Shown here: in pieces, positions 12,949 through 22,733 of the stretch
Numbering within the stretch: position 1 is the first letter of the stretch
Layout of the letters: each line of letters begins with the position of its first letter
Assembly (NCBI GenBank): GCA_005281725.1
Contig: SSBO01000012.1
Coordinates: 6,823,177 to 6,887,176, forward strand
Origin: Wuchereria bancrofti
Taxonomy: Eukaryota; Nematoda; Chromadorea; Rhabditida; Onchocercidae
Length of the DNA stretch: 64,000 nt
Reading direction: 5' to 3'
Translations under genes and position numbers: made by a program
The notes under the pieces: model-generated
Told to the model about the DNA's origin: nothing
What the model saw: the letters and a program-made list of their open reading frames with translations, nothing else
The model's database searches: none

Positions 12949-15900
12949 ATGATATGGCCACTGTTAGTCGTTTCAGTACTTCTACTAACCATCAGACAAA
13001 TATTGAGGAAAGTTTTACTACCAAGAATTGTGGAATATTATTCTCAGGATTTTGGTGTTTCTTCCAGTAAGTCTTTTATATGGAAATTTGTTGATATGAA
13101 TATAATAAGGCTTGCGTAGTAAACTATTTTTTTTCCCAGATTTCAACAAATTCTCTTTCTCAGATATTTCTCTAAATAAGTTTACACGCAATAAGTAATA
13201 CTTATCTAGGTGGTCATCATTTCGTAAGCTTGTTCCACGGTGACATAAGGCATTATTGCAATGTTTGCGAGAATGGAATGCGAAGAGGCATGCAGTTCGA
13301 CTATTGTGGAGTTATGGTCGATTGCACATCTTGCCTTCATTCACTTTCGAGCACTTTCCGCTGTAAATTTCTGTTACATCAGCAAATGGGGAAATTATGT
13401 ATCACTGGGTAAAACCTTTCGACTATCTATTTTAGGCTTCAAATATATCAAATTCCTATCCAGCGGTTATTATTTGCATAATTTCATAAATATGATATTG
13501 TTATTACATTGTAAATATAAATATATTCATAAATATATAAATATTATATTTAGTATACCTATCATACTTTAAAAGTTCTATATAGATTCGCGGAAATCTT
13601 ATAGTGTCTGCGGTGTATGCGGAATGAGGAATGTGGCGATGGTGTTGGCTTGGTAGATTCTCGATGTGCTTTTTGTCAGGTGAAATACTATTTTATAATG
13701 TAATAAATCAGTTTAGAGATTTAAGTCATCATTAATTTCGTGATTGCAGTTTACCGTGCATATACGCTGTAAGCAGTTGGTGAATAAACGTTGTACTATG
13801 GGCATCAATTGGGACTTTATTGTGCCACCAACTTGTGTCACACAGTACGTAAAGTTGGAAATCGCCGCAACAAACAAGTTAGGATTCAGCATTTTCGGAA
13901 AAAAATTGCACCTATGTTCGACACAGTGGCACTTTTTGCACAACTTTTTATGTGTATCAGAAACATTGCAATGGTGGAAATGGCTTCACGTAATAACTAT
14001 GCATTGTTTAAAAAACAACGAATTTCAGCAAAATCTCATGATATTTGGGCACTATACAAAAGTAGACAAAGGTATTGAATCGGAACTATTAAACAGTGAT
14101 GTAATTCTAAAAATGTGGAAGTGATCGTAATAGCTGCAGTCGATTGAAATTACTAAGTGAATTTCGTAAAATCCGCTTATGAATACAGGGATAAGTGTAA
14201 ATTTATATCTTCTCACATGCAAAACTTCACTTCCTCCTTTTGGCACTCGTTGTTCTCCTGCAGTATTCACAAAATATCCACATGATAACCACAACTCTGT
14301 ACGATCACGTTATTGCTTTCTGCTACATTATGCTTGTTTCTCGATCTGAGAAGGATGTCTTTTTATGTCTACGCTGAAAAATGGCACTTTGAAATTTATC
14401 TTATGAACTTCAACCGAGATTTCTGTCGCTCGGATCGCACTTTCGGAATACTTGACACTTTTGTTTTAGGTTTCTTCGTTTTTTTTTTTTTTTTTTTGTG
14501 AATTCGCGGCACTTTCGCAGTTATTCTATTATCTGTTTTTATTGCGGTCTAATATCTGTTTTTATCTGTTTTTCCAAATATTAACTGAATTAGACTTCGT
14601 ACTGTTTTGGATATCTGTTGTGCATGAAGTTCTGCGAAACTGGAGTGTTAAATTTAATCATAATATAAATAAGTCTAAATTTACTTGTTTTTTCGAATTT
14701 TAGTACTTCAGTGAATTTTGCAGTTAATTGTTGACACGATTTGTCGACCAAGCAATGTTAACTGTTTGTCATGGAGGCCACTTTTTGTCATCGTTAATCC
14801 AAAAAATGGACGAGCTGAAGGACTCATTGCATTACGGACATTTCGCAAGCTTCTTCATCGGTTCCAGGTAAAGGAATTATGAAACTCATTCAAGATAGTG
14901 CAGGGAGTTTTAAATTGAAATTTCATCTAGATGTTGTCTGCTAATTTTAATGTTTTGAAATCAGTGTAAAAATTAAATCAATAAGTAGTCTACAAGCTTA
15001 TTATTGTGTTTTGTTTCATAAAATATACTGAGTTCTGTGATTGCAGGTTATTCAACAAATCGGAATGGGGATAGCACTACGTTGGACCAGTATGTATCCT
15101 GAAATTGGCTGTCATATAATTATCGCTGGCGGCGATGGCACAGTTTCGTTATCTCTGGGTGCTATTAACGAATTGCAGCGGAAATTACCCGTAGCTGTGT
15201 TACCACTGGGTATTGGTAACGACCTGAGTAGGACTTTAGGATGGGGATCTGGTCATAAAGGGTCCATCAACTTCGTCGAGGTTGTTTTTTACAAAAATTA
15301 TTTCTAACGACCGTGATTTATTGACTTGAATTTCTTTTTTTTTTTTGTAATTTTTAGTTTTTTTTTTTAATTTTACTTTTTTTAAAATTTTTTTTTAAAG
15401 TTTAGTAATTTTTAGCATTAGTTTAAAACATTTGACGATAACTAGTTTTTCTGGTAGTGTTCGTACAGTTTCCTAGAGCATCCTAAATTTGATTACTGCT
15501 CATCAGAGAACCTGGATTTAATAAAAATATACTTTTGTAGCTAGTTACAGCCCTGCCGTAACATGAGAAAATGCTAAGATAGTGAAGTTAGACAGATGGA
15601 AGATTGATATCATTCATAAAAGGCAATTGGGTGTTCGTGTCAAAAACAAACGGTTCAGTATGGTAAATTATGTTTCAGTTGGTGTGGATGCTTGCATTAC
15701 TTGTGGTTAGAATATTTCATATTTTCTGCACGTTTCATCCGTTTATACTGAGAAAATTTCTATGAATGAGCGTCATTGGTTCTCAAAAAAGAAAAAAAAA
15801 CTTCTCTAATGAACAGTAAGAAAAGTCGTAGCAAACTTTGTTAGGGTTGAATTCCAAAGCAGACAATATATGTTAGATTTGTTTTGATTGCTTGTGGTGA

Positions 15901-17074
15901 AAAAAATGTAGAGTTTTAGATTATCTGAATTTTAACATTTTCTTTTCTATTCATTGGAATACATACTGACTGATCAGATGAAATCATCGGAGCCGTTCAA
16001 TTTTCAAAAACAAAATATTGAAATATATAAAATGAAATATGTGAAATAGGTAATTGAAACCCAATGGCAAAAGAACTGCTTTTAGCTACATGGCAAATTA
16101 ACCTTCAGGTATGCAATCAACTCGTGACAGTATTCGCAAGATAATTTCATCACGATTTTTAAATAAAATCCTGTTCTTCACTTTCGGTATAAAGGTAAAA
16201 AATATGTTTCAGAACATATTTATGTTCTACAATTTTTTGGTTTCATTTTTGTTAAAACACCAGTTTGGGAAAAGCTTTTTTGATCCGTTAATATTTGATT
16301 TTTTTGTCATTGCAGGATGTGCTGGAACATGCTTGTGCTAATTTAGATCGGAAAATTGAACTAACCGTGGATGGCATTATCATTCCACTGCCGTCCACAG
16401 AGGACTTAATTTTTCTCAATATCCCTTTTTGGGGTGCAGGGGTACGACCCTGGGTCGATTTATTTTGTCCGCAAGCTATCGATGATCGTTAGTTCAAACT
16501 ATCTTTTTTCAGTGTAGTACTTATAAGTAGACAATTCATATAAAACATGGTGAATAAAAGCAAAGTAAAACAAGAACAGTTGCTATCTGTGAAAGCCAGA
16601 TGTGGATATGCAAAACACTTAATTTTTATCAGAAACTTCTGAATAATAAAGATTATAAAATATTATTGAAAAATACAAGTCTTATGCATGGGAGAATCCT
16701 ATGATAGAATGAATATGATACAAATTTGCTCAAGGCGCTATTCAATATTAGTAAAATCAGTATAAATTATTAGTTGAGTTTCAGGGAAATTTGAAGTTTT
16801 TGCGGTACGGTCGTCGTTTCACATTGCACAGATGCAAATAGGCGTTTCCCAAGGTATCTCACTTGCTCAAGGAAGTACTGTAAAGTTGAGAATTTTTGGT
16901 GCAACATTACCAGTACAGTACGATGGTGAAGCCTGGCTACAAGCACCGAGTGTTATGCACATTACTCATAAAGATCAAGCTGTCATGTTTGTTCACGAAA
17001 ATTTGCATGTTGAAGAGGCTGGTTACAAGATTATAGAATTTTGGTGTAACATTACCAGTACAATGCGATGGTGA
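12949..17074 (+). CDS. Diacylglycerol kinase epsilon-like protein, possibly defective
   Basis: DGK-epsilon phosphorylates membrane diacylglycerol to phosphatidic acid in phosphoinositide turnover. Exons: 12949-13066, 13210-13408, 13586-13679, 13750-13848, 14724-14867, 15047-15280, about 15579-15702, 16109-16194, 16316-16487, 16785-17074. An N-terminal hydrophobic segment (IWPLLVVSVLLLTI) with a basic flank is as in DGK-epsilon. C1A contains CNVC, FDYCGVMVDC and FRCK; C1B contains CLRC, CAFCQ and TVHIRCK. The catalytic core has LFVIVNPKNGRAEG, AGGDGTVSL, VLPLGIGNDLSRTLGWGSG and KLDRWKIDI. The accessory domain has SSRFLNK, ELTVDG, FLNIPFWGAGVRPW and SFHIAQMQ. Trouble spots: in the phase-correct path a TAG (13602-13604) stands just before CLRC, while the expected HW/IRGN linker lies in another frame. 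A TGA (15564-15566) precedes the LDRW exon unless a weak AAG acceptor is used, which drops about ten residues. Several donors (GTTGTT, GTGGTT) are weak. It is either a decaying gene or a sequence with indel errors; family assignment is firm. Confidence 0.8.
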
Positions 17075-17112
17075 AGTTTGGCTACAACCGCCGGGTGTTA
17101 TGTATTATATTT
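16893..17112 (+). repeat. Partial tandem duplication of the last DGK-like exon
   Basis: The stretch 16894-16966, coding FGATLPVQYDGEAWLQAPSV, recurs 145 bp downstream at about 17039-17111 with roughly one mismatch in eight. In the matching frame the second copy would read FGVTLPVQCDGEVWLQPPGV. Because 145 is not a multiple of three, the main frame enters the second copy shifted and ends at TGA 17072-17074. The divergence shows it is an old duplication rather than an assembly artefact. Confidence 0.8.
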
Positions 17113-18139
17113 GTCAAGGTTTTTAAAATATTTAAGAAATTCTAAAGGTGCTTGTCATTTGTGTCATTATTTCCATGAGTGGTTTACAAATTTTGATTGG
17201 AACTGTTCAACTGCATAATTTTCGTTTGCATTTTCTGCATGTCTGAATGGTCTTTTTTGGAACCACTTAATCAGAATTTAAGGAATCAAGGAATGTCAGT
17301 AAATGCAATTGTTGCAGGGAATGCATTTGTGTTTTGTTTCACCTGGAAGTAAATTAGGATAGATATATATCTTGTGATCTGATCTTGAACTTTTTTGGAT
17401 AGACATTTACTATTCTTTCTAAATGGTTTGTACTCTCTATTCCATGTTTTTTTATCATGTTCTTTGGTTTCCTGTCACTTTAAGTAAATTAACGGATTTG
17501 GACTAAGTTTTCGTAATAAAACAATTTGGTTTGAACTTACGGCTTATAATGAAGTACATGTCACTGTTGTGGTTTTTAATTTTTTCCAGTTAATCTTATT
17601 GTTTTGTGTGTAGTAGCTTCAAATTATTATCAGTGAAGTTTCTGTACGGTTTGAATTAGTGTTTAGTTAGTGAATTAGTTCCATATTAAGATATCAACTT
17701 TTGCGGAGGTTGTAACATGTTTCTCAGTGTGGCAGGATAGTGGTCAGTATATGTCTTCCATCCCTTAGTTTGGATCTGGTGGATTTTAAATTATTTTAGC
17801 ACTGTGTCTTTTTGGAATCGGTTTTTATTGCTCATGTATTTTATGTTGGGAGTGGTGTTAATTTACCTTTATACAAGATCTTATTCATCAGGCAGCTTTA
17901 TATATTAGGAATTCTTCATGTGGCATGTGTTTGTTCATATTTCCATATTGATATAAACTTTATAATAAAAATTTTAGATATTTCTTGCATTGTTTTTGGT
18001 ATATGAAAGAAAACCAAATATATACTTAATAATATGTGCGTGACAACTATTGGTCTTTAACCTTGAATCCAGGAGTCTTCGAAAGTAATTCAGACATTGC
18101 TTTTTGGTGAAGTTGCTTTATGTCTGGCTACTTTTTTAT
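17075..18139. other. Intergenic, no gene recognised
   Basis: T-rich DNA between the DGK-like gene and the R3H gene. I see no exon with conserved coding content. An acceptor-like TAATTCAG at about 18092 could be the trans-splice site of the R3H gene. Confidence 0.5.
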
Positions 18140-19231
18140 ATGGCTATCACGAGATTCAAGGGGAAAGACATGCATACGGACGATGAAAGCGAGATTGAAT
18201 ACACGGTGGTTAAGCGCGTTGCGTCCGTCACGATTGAATCAGATAGTCAGGTGGAAGCAGAAGTGGAACAACGATCTGGACGTATAAGACGGAAGAAAAG
18301 AATTGTGAAACGGAAAAATGTCAATGACAAGATGGATGTCGATATTATTGCTTCTCAGCTCAGTATCATAAACAGAGGTAACACTGTTCAAATCCAGTTG
18401 AATTAAGCAACTAAATATTTCTGGTTTTAGCATTGTGCAGGTTTCGTTTTTTTTGGGTCACTACATGACCCAAATTTTCATGACCTAAGTTTGAGACGAT
18501 ATTCAGGAACTACGAATATTAAAGGATTGAAATAGTTTAGGGATGGACTGGGATGGCCTGTGCTCAGCAAGTGAATTGTCATCTTCTGAAACCTGCTCCT
18601 CCGATGGTCGTGAGGCGGACGATGAACAATCAGATTGGGTTGGTCGTATAAATGAAGACCAAAACTTTCCTCTTCCGCAGATATCGACGAAGCAACAGCG
18701 CTTTATTAAGTGATTACTTCTCAAATCTTTAATATTAGATAATCATATTCTGACTGGTATTTCTCCTTTCTGTTGAACTGGAAGATTTATGGATTAATGC
18801 TTGCTCTTCCTCTGAGCATAATTTGAGGAGGAATGGGTTTCAGGACGCGTACTGCATCAGCAGCTCTGCAGCGAAAGCTTGAACGGTTTATTCGAGATGA
18901 TAGCCAACGTGAACTTGTTGTGAAAAACTGGACCGGTTATCAGCAGGTAACTTTTTTAGACTATTCAACTCAAAATCCAGAAACTTATTATCAAACCATT
19001 GATTAGGTTATGCTGTATGTGACCGGACTAATATATGATGTACACGCGATTAAGAATTGGAACATTGCCTAACGTATTATGATCATTGGCACACTGTACT
19101 TTTAGTATAATTATTTGTCCATTTAAAATTCAGGTGGGACTTTGTTGCAGGTTAGTCGAGTTTTGCAGTTTTTTGGTCTGGAAGTTTTGAAAAGAGGTCG
19201 TGGGATGGTAGTTTTGAAGAAGACACGATAA
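18140..19231 (+). CDS. Small R3H-domain protein with a GPATCH2-type acidic motif
   Basis: Four exons (18140-18377, 18541-18709, 18844-18946, 19151-19231) join in phase to 196 residues. The N-terminal half is charged, with a basic patch (RSGRIRRKKRIVKRK), followed by a Ser/acidic stretch ending GREADDEQSDW, a motif I know from G-patch protein GPATCH2. The C-terminal half is an R3H fold, which binds single-stranded nucleic acid: LERFIRDDSQRELVVKNW, YQQ, VSRVLQFFGLEVLKRGRG, MVVLKK. No G-patch glycine motif is present. A nuclear RNA-related role is inferred from the R3H and basic regions only. It is probably the first gene of a three-gene operon with the RPP14-like gene and KDSR. The start is the first ATG in frame; a second ATG 20 bp upstream is out of frame. 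Confidence 0.75.
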
Positions 19232-19648
19232 AATATGAAAATATACACCCATTCTAATCAAATGTTATTGTGCTGTAATAAGTTTTTTGTGACGTATGTT
19301 CGTTAATTTTGTATATTCTGCATCACTTTGTTAACTTATTTTTGGTATGGTTCTCGATACAGAGTTAAAACCGGTTTTGCCTTCAAGTGTGCATTTAATT
19401 GCTTTCGGTGTTAACGTAATAATTTGCTCGTTGTTTTTGTAAATCAGATGACATTAAATTTGATCTAAAACTACCATTTTGAAAAGCAAGTTTGTACTAA
19501 GATATATTTTATCGTTTTGAATTACATTGAATTTGAAATCCTCTTAAAACTAAATTTGAGATAGATAATACGGATGCGGTAAGTAAAGTAACGGAAAGGC
19601 GGATGACCTGTTAAATTTATAGTCATTAAATTTCAATTGCATCCTTCT

Positions 19649-19707
19649 AATAAAAATACCAACACATCGGTGTTGGTATTATTAGTGCTAAATCCACACT
19701 TTTTTAG
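19649..19707 (+). promoter_or_regulatory. Operon-type intercistronic element: AATAAA, hairpin, trans-splice acceptor
   Basis: AATAAA at 19649-19654 is followed at once by a hairpin with an 11-bp perfect stem and a four-base loop (AATACCAACAC / ATCG / GTGTTGGTATT, 19655-19680). CTTTTTTAG then ends at 19707, directly upstream of the RPP14-like first exon. A 3'-end signal, structured spacer and acceptor within 60 bp is the arrangement seen between genes of nematode operons. Confidence 0.6.
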
Positions 19708-19752
19708 GACTTACAACGAAAGCTACCTCAAAGTTGTTGCGAAGAGCACTAT

Positions 19753-20499
19753 ATGCTAGAAGAAACAAATCTAACAGGCCAAAGACGCTTGACATTTAAA
19801 GTGTATGCGATTGTGATCAGCATTTATTCTCGTCTTAAGTTGCGAAATTTTTGGAGTAGAGAGTTTAGAAATTCAGCTTCATTCCCTTCGCACGTTAAAT
19901 TTCATAAAGGATTCAGTAAGGAAGGAACTCATTAAACAAATTCGGGTTCTTTATATTAGTCCTGTTGAATCTTTGTGAACGTTGGAAACTGCAGAGAGTT
20001 TGGAGTACCAGTGAGAGGTGCATTCACTGGACATGATTTTGAAGTGTTGGTCAATGAAGCAGTACGATTAATATTAGGTCAAAGTGCGCCGAGTTATTCG
20101 TTGGGTCCATTTAACGAGATTGAACGGAAAGGGTCTGTGGTTGTTCAAGCATCGGACGTAAATCTCATTTGGGCAGCACTTTCAGTATATGGACGCTTTT
20201 TTGGCAAACCAATCGCTTTGCATTTCAATTCGGTTAGCCTTTTAGTACTGTGTACTATTTGGCTGTACTTATTTTACTTGGTTTCACTTCGGACTCGTGA
20301 AATACTTCTGAGACGATATTTTATTCTTAGAAAGAGGTCTAGTCGCCGTGTTAATATCGTAACGGTGTTAGAAATACACGTAGGAAAGTAACTTAAAATA
20401 GGGTTAGATGGCTTTGCTGAACATATCTATCATCAAGTCGAGTATACTGGTGTACTGTGTGATCTTACCATTATTGGTGCTGAAGTCGTAATATACTAA
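19753..20499 (+). CDS. Ribonuclease P/MRP subunit, RPP14/POP5 family
   Basis: RPP14 is a protein subunit of nuclear RNase P and the related MRP complex, which mature tRNA 5' ends and pre-rRNA. Three exons (19753-19802, 19995-20251, 20402-20499) give 134 residues; human RPP14 is of similar length. Matching features are the first beta strand RRLTFKVEFGVPV, the helix HDFEVLVNEAVRLILGQ, and the closing strand-helix-strand GSVVVQASDVNLIWAALSVYG and KPIALHFNSVSLL. Exon 1 uses donor GTATGC and exon 2 acceptor CTGCAG, which restores an uninterrupted family match. The 3' end is less sure: exon 2 stays open to a TAA at 20389-20391 and may be read through, whereas splicing to 20402 adds a C-terminal extension (DGFAEHIYHQVEYTG). 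The ATG follows the presumed trans-splice site by 45 bp. Only about 100 bp separates it from KDSR. Confidence 0.7.
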
Positions 20500-20559
20500 A
20501 CTTATTTCAAACGAATAATTCGAAATTAAGTTTCAGTTACTAAAACTCAGTTATTTTAA

Positions 20560-20596
20560 ATCCTTTTTCAGTTAACTGAAGTTCGAATGCGGTAAA
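20560..20596 (+). other. Probable trans-splice acceptor of KDSR
   Basis: CCTTTTTCAG ends at 20571, 25 bp upstream of ATG 20597 and only 72 bp after the RPP14-like stop codon. There is no room for an independent promoter of usual size, which supports co-transcription and resolution by trans-splicing. Confidence 0.6.
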
Positions 20597-22463
20597 ATGG
20601 ATATTTATTTCTGCATATCATGCCTTACATTTGGTACAGTTTTTATGTATGCCCTACTGTTGGTCCTGGTTTACATTTCATTACCACGAAAAAAGCCATT
20701 ATCATTTGAGGGAAAACATGCATTCATCACAGGTAAATCACATGTTGAATTAATTTTCCCTTAGATTGCTACGAATTTGCATGTTATCCCTACTTCTTTG
20801 GTACCAGACAGCTTTCGCAATATGCTATTGTTTTGTGCAGAGTTTTTAGATTCCTTTTTTTTTCGTTAAATCTTCCTTTTTTTTAATAATATAAAACTTT
20901 CTAAAATTAAAAAGTAGAACGCAACTTTTGCAGGTGGATCGAAAGGTATCGGAAAGGCAATCGCCGTAGCCTTAATTCGGCGCGGTTGTTCTGTTTCTTT
21001 GGTTGCACGTAACGTGGAACAGTTGGAATTGGTGTGTAACGAATTAAACGCACTCGCAAAAATCGAGAGAAATGGTGCAGTTGCAAAGTATTATAGTGTT
21101 GATGTCACTTCATCCTACACAGTGGTGAGGACTATTGTATAGTAATCGAGTGTCAATCAAATTGAGAACAAAATAACGAGTGAGAACAAAAATTAAAACC
21201 TAGTATTTGTTCAATTTTTTTAAGCAGTCTTAATAAACTTTAATAAAATATTCTGAACTCTTTCCTTGAAATTTAAACGGATCTTGTTCAGCTGAAAACA
21301 GTGGTAGAAGAAGCGGAAAATGAACTTGGTGATATCAATATTTTAGTGAATAACGCGGGGTATGCTGTGCAAGGAGCTTTTGATTCCGTTGATATATCAG
21401 TATATGAGGAGCAAATGTATCTGAATTTTTTGAGCGCGGTATGCTTTTTATGCATTAATAAGGTGGAGAAACCCGTCTTTATCTCGTCCTTCCCCTAACT
21501 GTTTCTGCCTTTTTCTTTAAAATTCTTGTTTCGAAATCCGAGTAGTTTTCTGACTTCAATATATATATATATATTTTTGCAATATGTTAAGTAAAATATT
21601 ACTGAAGCTATCGCGGAATTAAAGTGCCAGCACAAGATATTTTTGCTTTCAGGTTTATATAACTAAAGCAGTGGTGTCCAAAATGAAAAAGTCACGAGAT
21701 GGTCAAATAATTTTTGTGAATTCCGCAGCCGGTCAATGTCCAATTTGGGGATATACTGCCTACGGAGCAACAAAATTCGCAATGCGTGGTTTCGCTGAAG
21801 CATTGTATATGGAACTGCTTCCATATAATGTTCAAGTGTCGGTAATCTATCCTCCAAATACAAATACCGAAGGCTATCAGGTTTCAAGTTTCTTTTTTGG
21901 TCTAGCGTTTCGATGATTGGGATCTTATTCGTCACTGAGTTGTTTTACATATCGTTGATACTCAGAAATTTGGGAAGAAATGAAGAGGCCTGTGACGTGA
22001 CTGTTATTTTTGAGCGTGAAATATTGACAATGCCGGAAGAATTAAAAGAAATCAGTGGTACCGCAGGACTATTTGAACCAGAAACGGTTGCTGAATGCCT
22101 CATTTATAATCTTTCTCGTGGTAATTATCACACATGCATTGGTTTGGAAGGCTGGGCACTTGGAGTGTTGTCAGCGGGTGGTGCACCGGAAAAGAGCTTT
22201 TTGCAAGCTGCCGCACAGGTGATTTAGCTTTTTTTTTCCTATTTTGGACTTTCTTGGAATATTCAACAAACGATCAGAGTACATTTGCAGTTAATGCTAC
22301 TTTTTCATTTTATTATTGTTATTGTTAGAGTAAAATTATCTGCAGACTTTACTCATATTTTTTCTTTATTTAGGTACTTTTTGGTGGTTTGTTGCGGGGA
22401 ATCATGCTGATTTACATCGGTCATTTTAACTGGATAGTGGAAAAATATAGGCTTAAGCAATGA
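20597..22463 (+). CDS. 3-ketodihydrosphingosine reductase (KDSR)
   Basis: KDSR reduces 3-ketodihydrosphingosine to dihydrosphingosine with NADPH, the second step of sphingolipid synthesis, on the cytosolic face of the ER. Six exons (20597-20732, 20934-21124, 21292-21438, 21653-21880, 22015-22218, 22374-22463) give 331 residues, as in human KDSR. Visible features: an N-terminal membrane anchor (about 10-29), the nucleotide motif TGGSKGIGK (45-53), NNAG (129-132), catalytic Ser182 in FVNSAAG, Tyr195 and Lys199 in YGATK, YPPNTNTEGY after the active site, and a C-terminal membrane segment (about 303-322). Exon 5 must begin at a TTTTTGAG acceptor; the stronger-looking CAG at 21965 breaks the frame, while 22015 restores residue-for-residue length with the family. 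It is probably the last gene of an operon and converges on the ALP/Enigma gene with 270 bp between stop codons. Confidence 0.95.
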
Positions 22464-22733
22464 ATATCTGGTTAGAAGCTTAAGTTACATTCGTCTACTT
22501 GTTTGATCTTTTGCAGACTTGCTTCCGATATTCCACTTGCACAATTAGGATCTTTTGATGATATCGTCTTAGACTTAATCAAGGGAAAGAACTTCGTGAT
22601 AACAGCATGAAATTTATAATAAGCTTTAGTGATCCTTGAATCAGTGAAATTACAAAACAGCATAATATTACATCGCGTTGGTATAGTAGGGAGAAAGAAA
22701 AAGGAGGATACAACTTGTTCACGTAATTCTCTT

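Noticed and set aside
12659..13119. Overlapping open frames at 12659, 12787 and 12813, one with a signal-peptide-like MSAWLVLALLQLLG
   Set aside because: They lie upstream of or over the DGK-like first exon. The acceptor at 12944, four bases before ATG 12949, and the DGK-epsilon-like N-terminal membrane segment explain the region better. A spliced longer N-terminus from 12668 is possible in phase but would add an unneeded second hydrophobic stretch.
13361..13384. A 20-base GT...AG 'intron' that would restore the DGK linker frame
   Set aside because: GTAAATTTCTGTTACATCAG is far below any known nematode intron length and would remove the last C1A cysteine.
13744..14124. 126-codon open frame reading FTVHIRCK onward
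   Set aside because: Only the first 33 codons match the DGK C1 domain; the remainder past the GTAAAG donor at 13849 is intron read-through.
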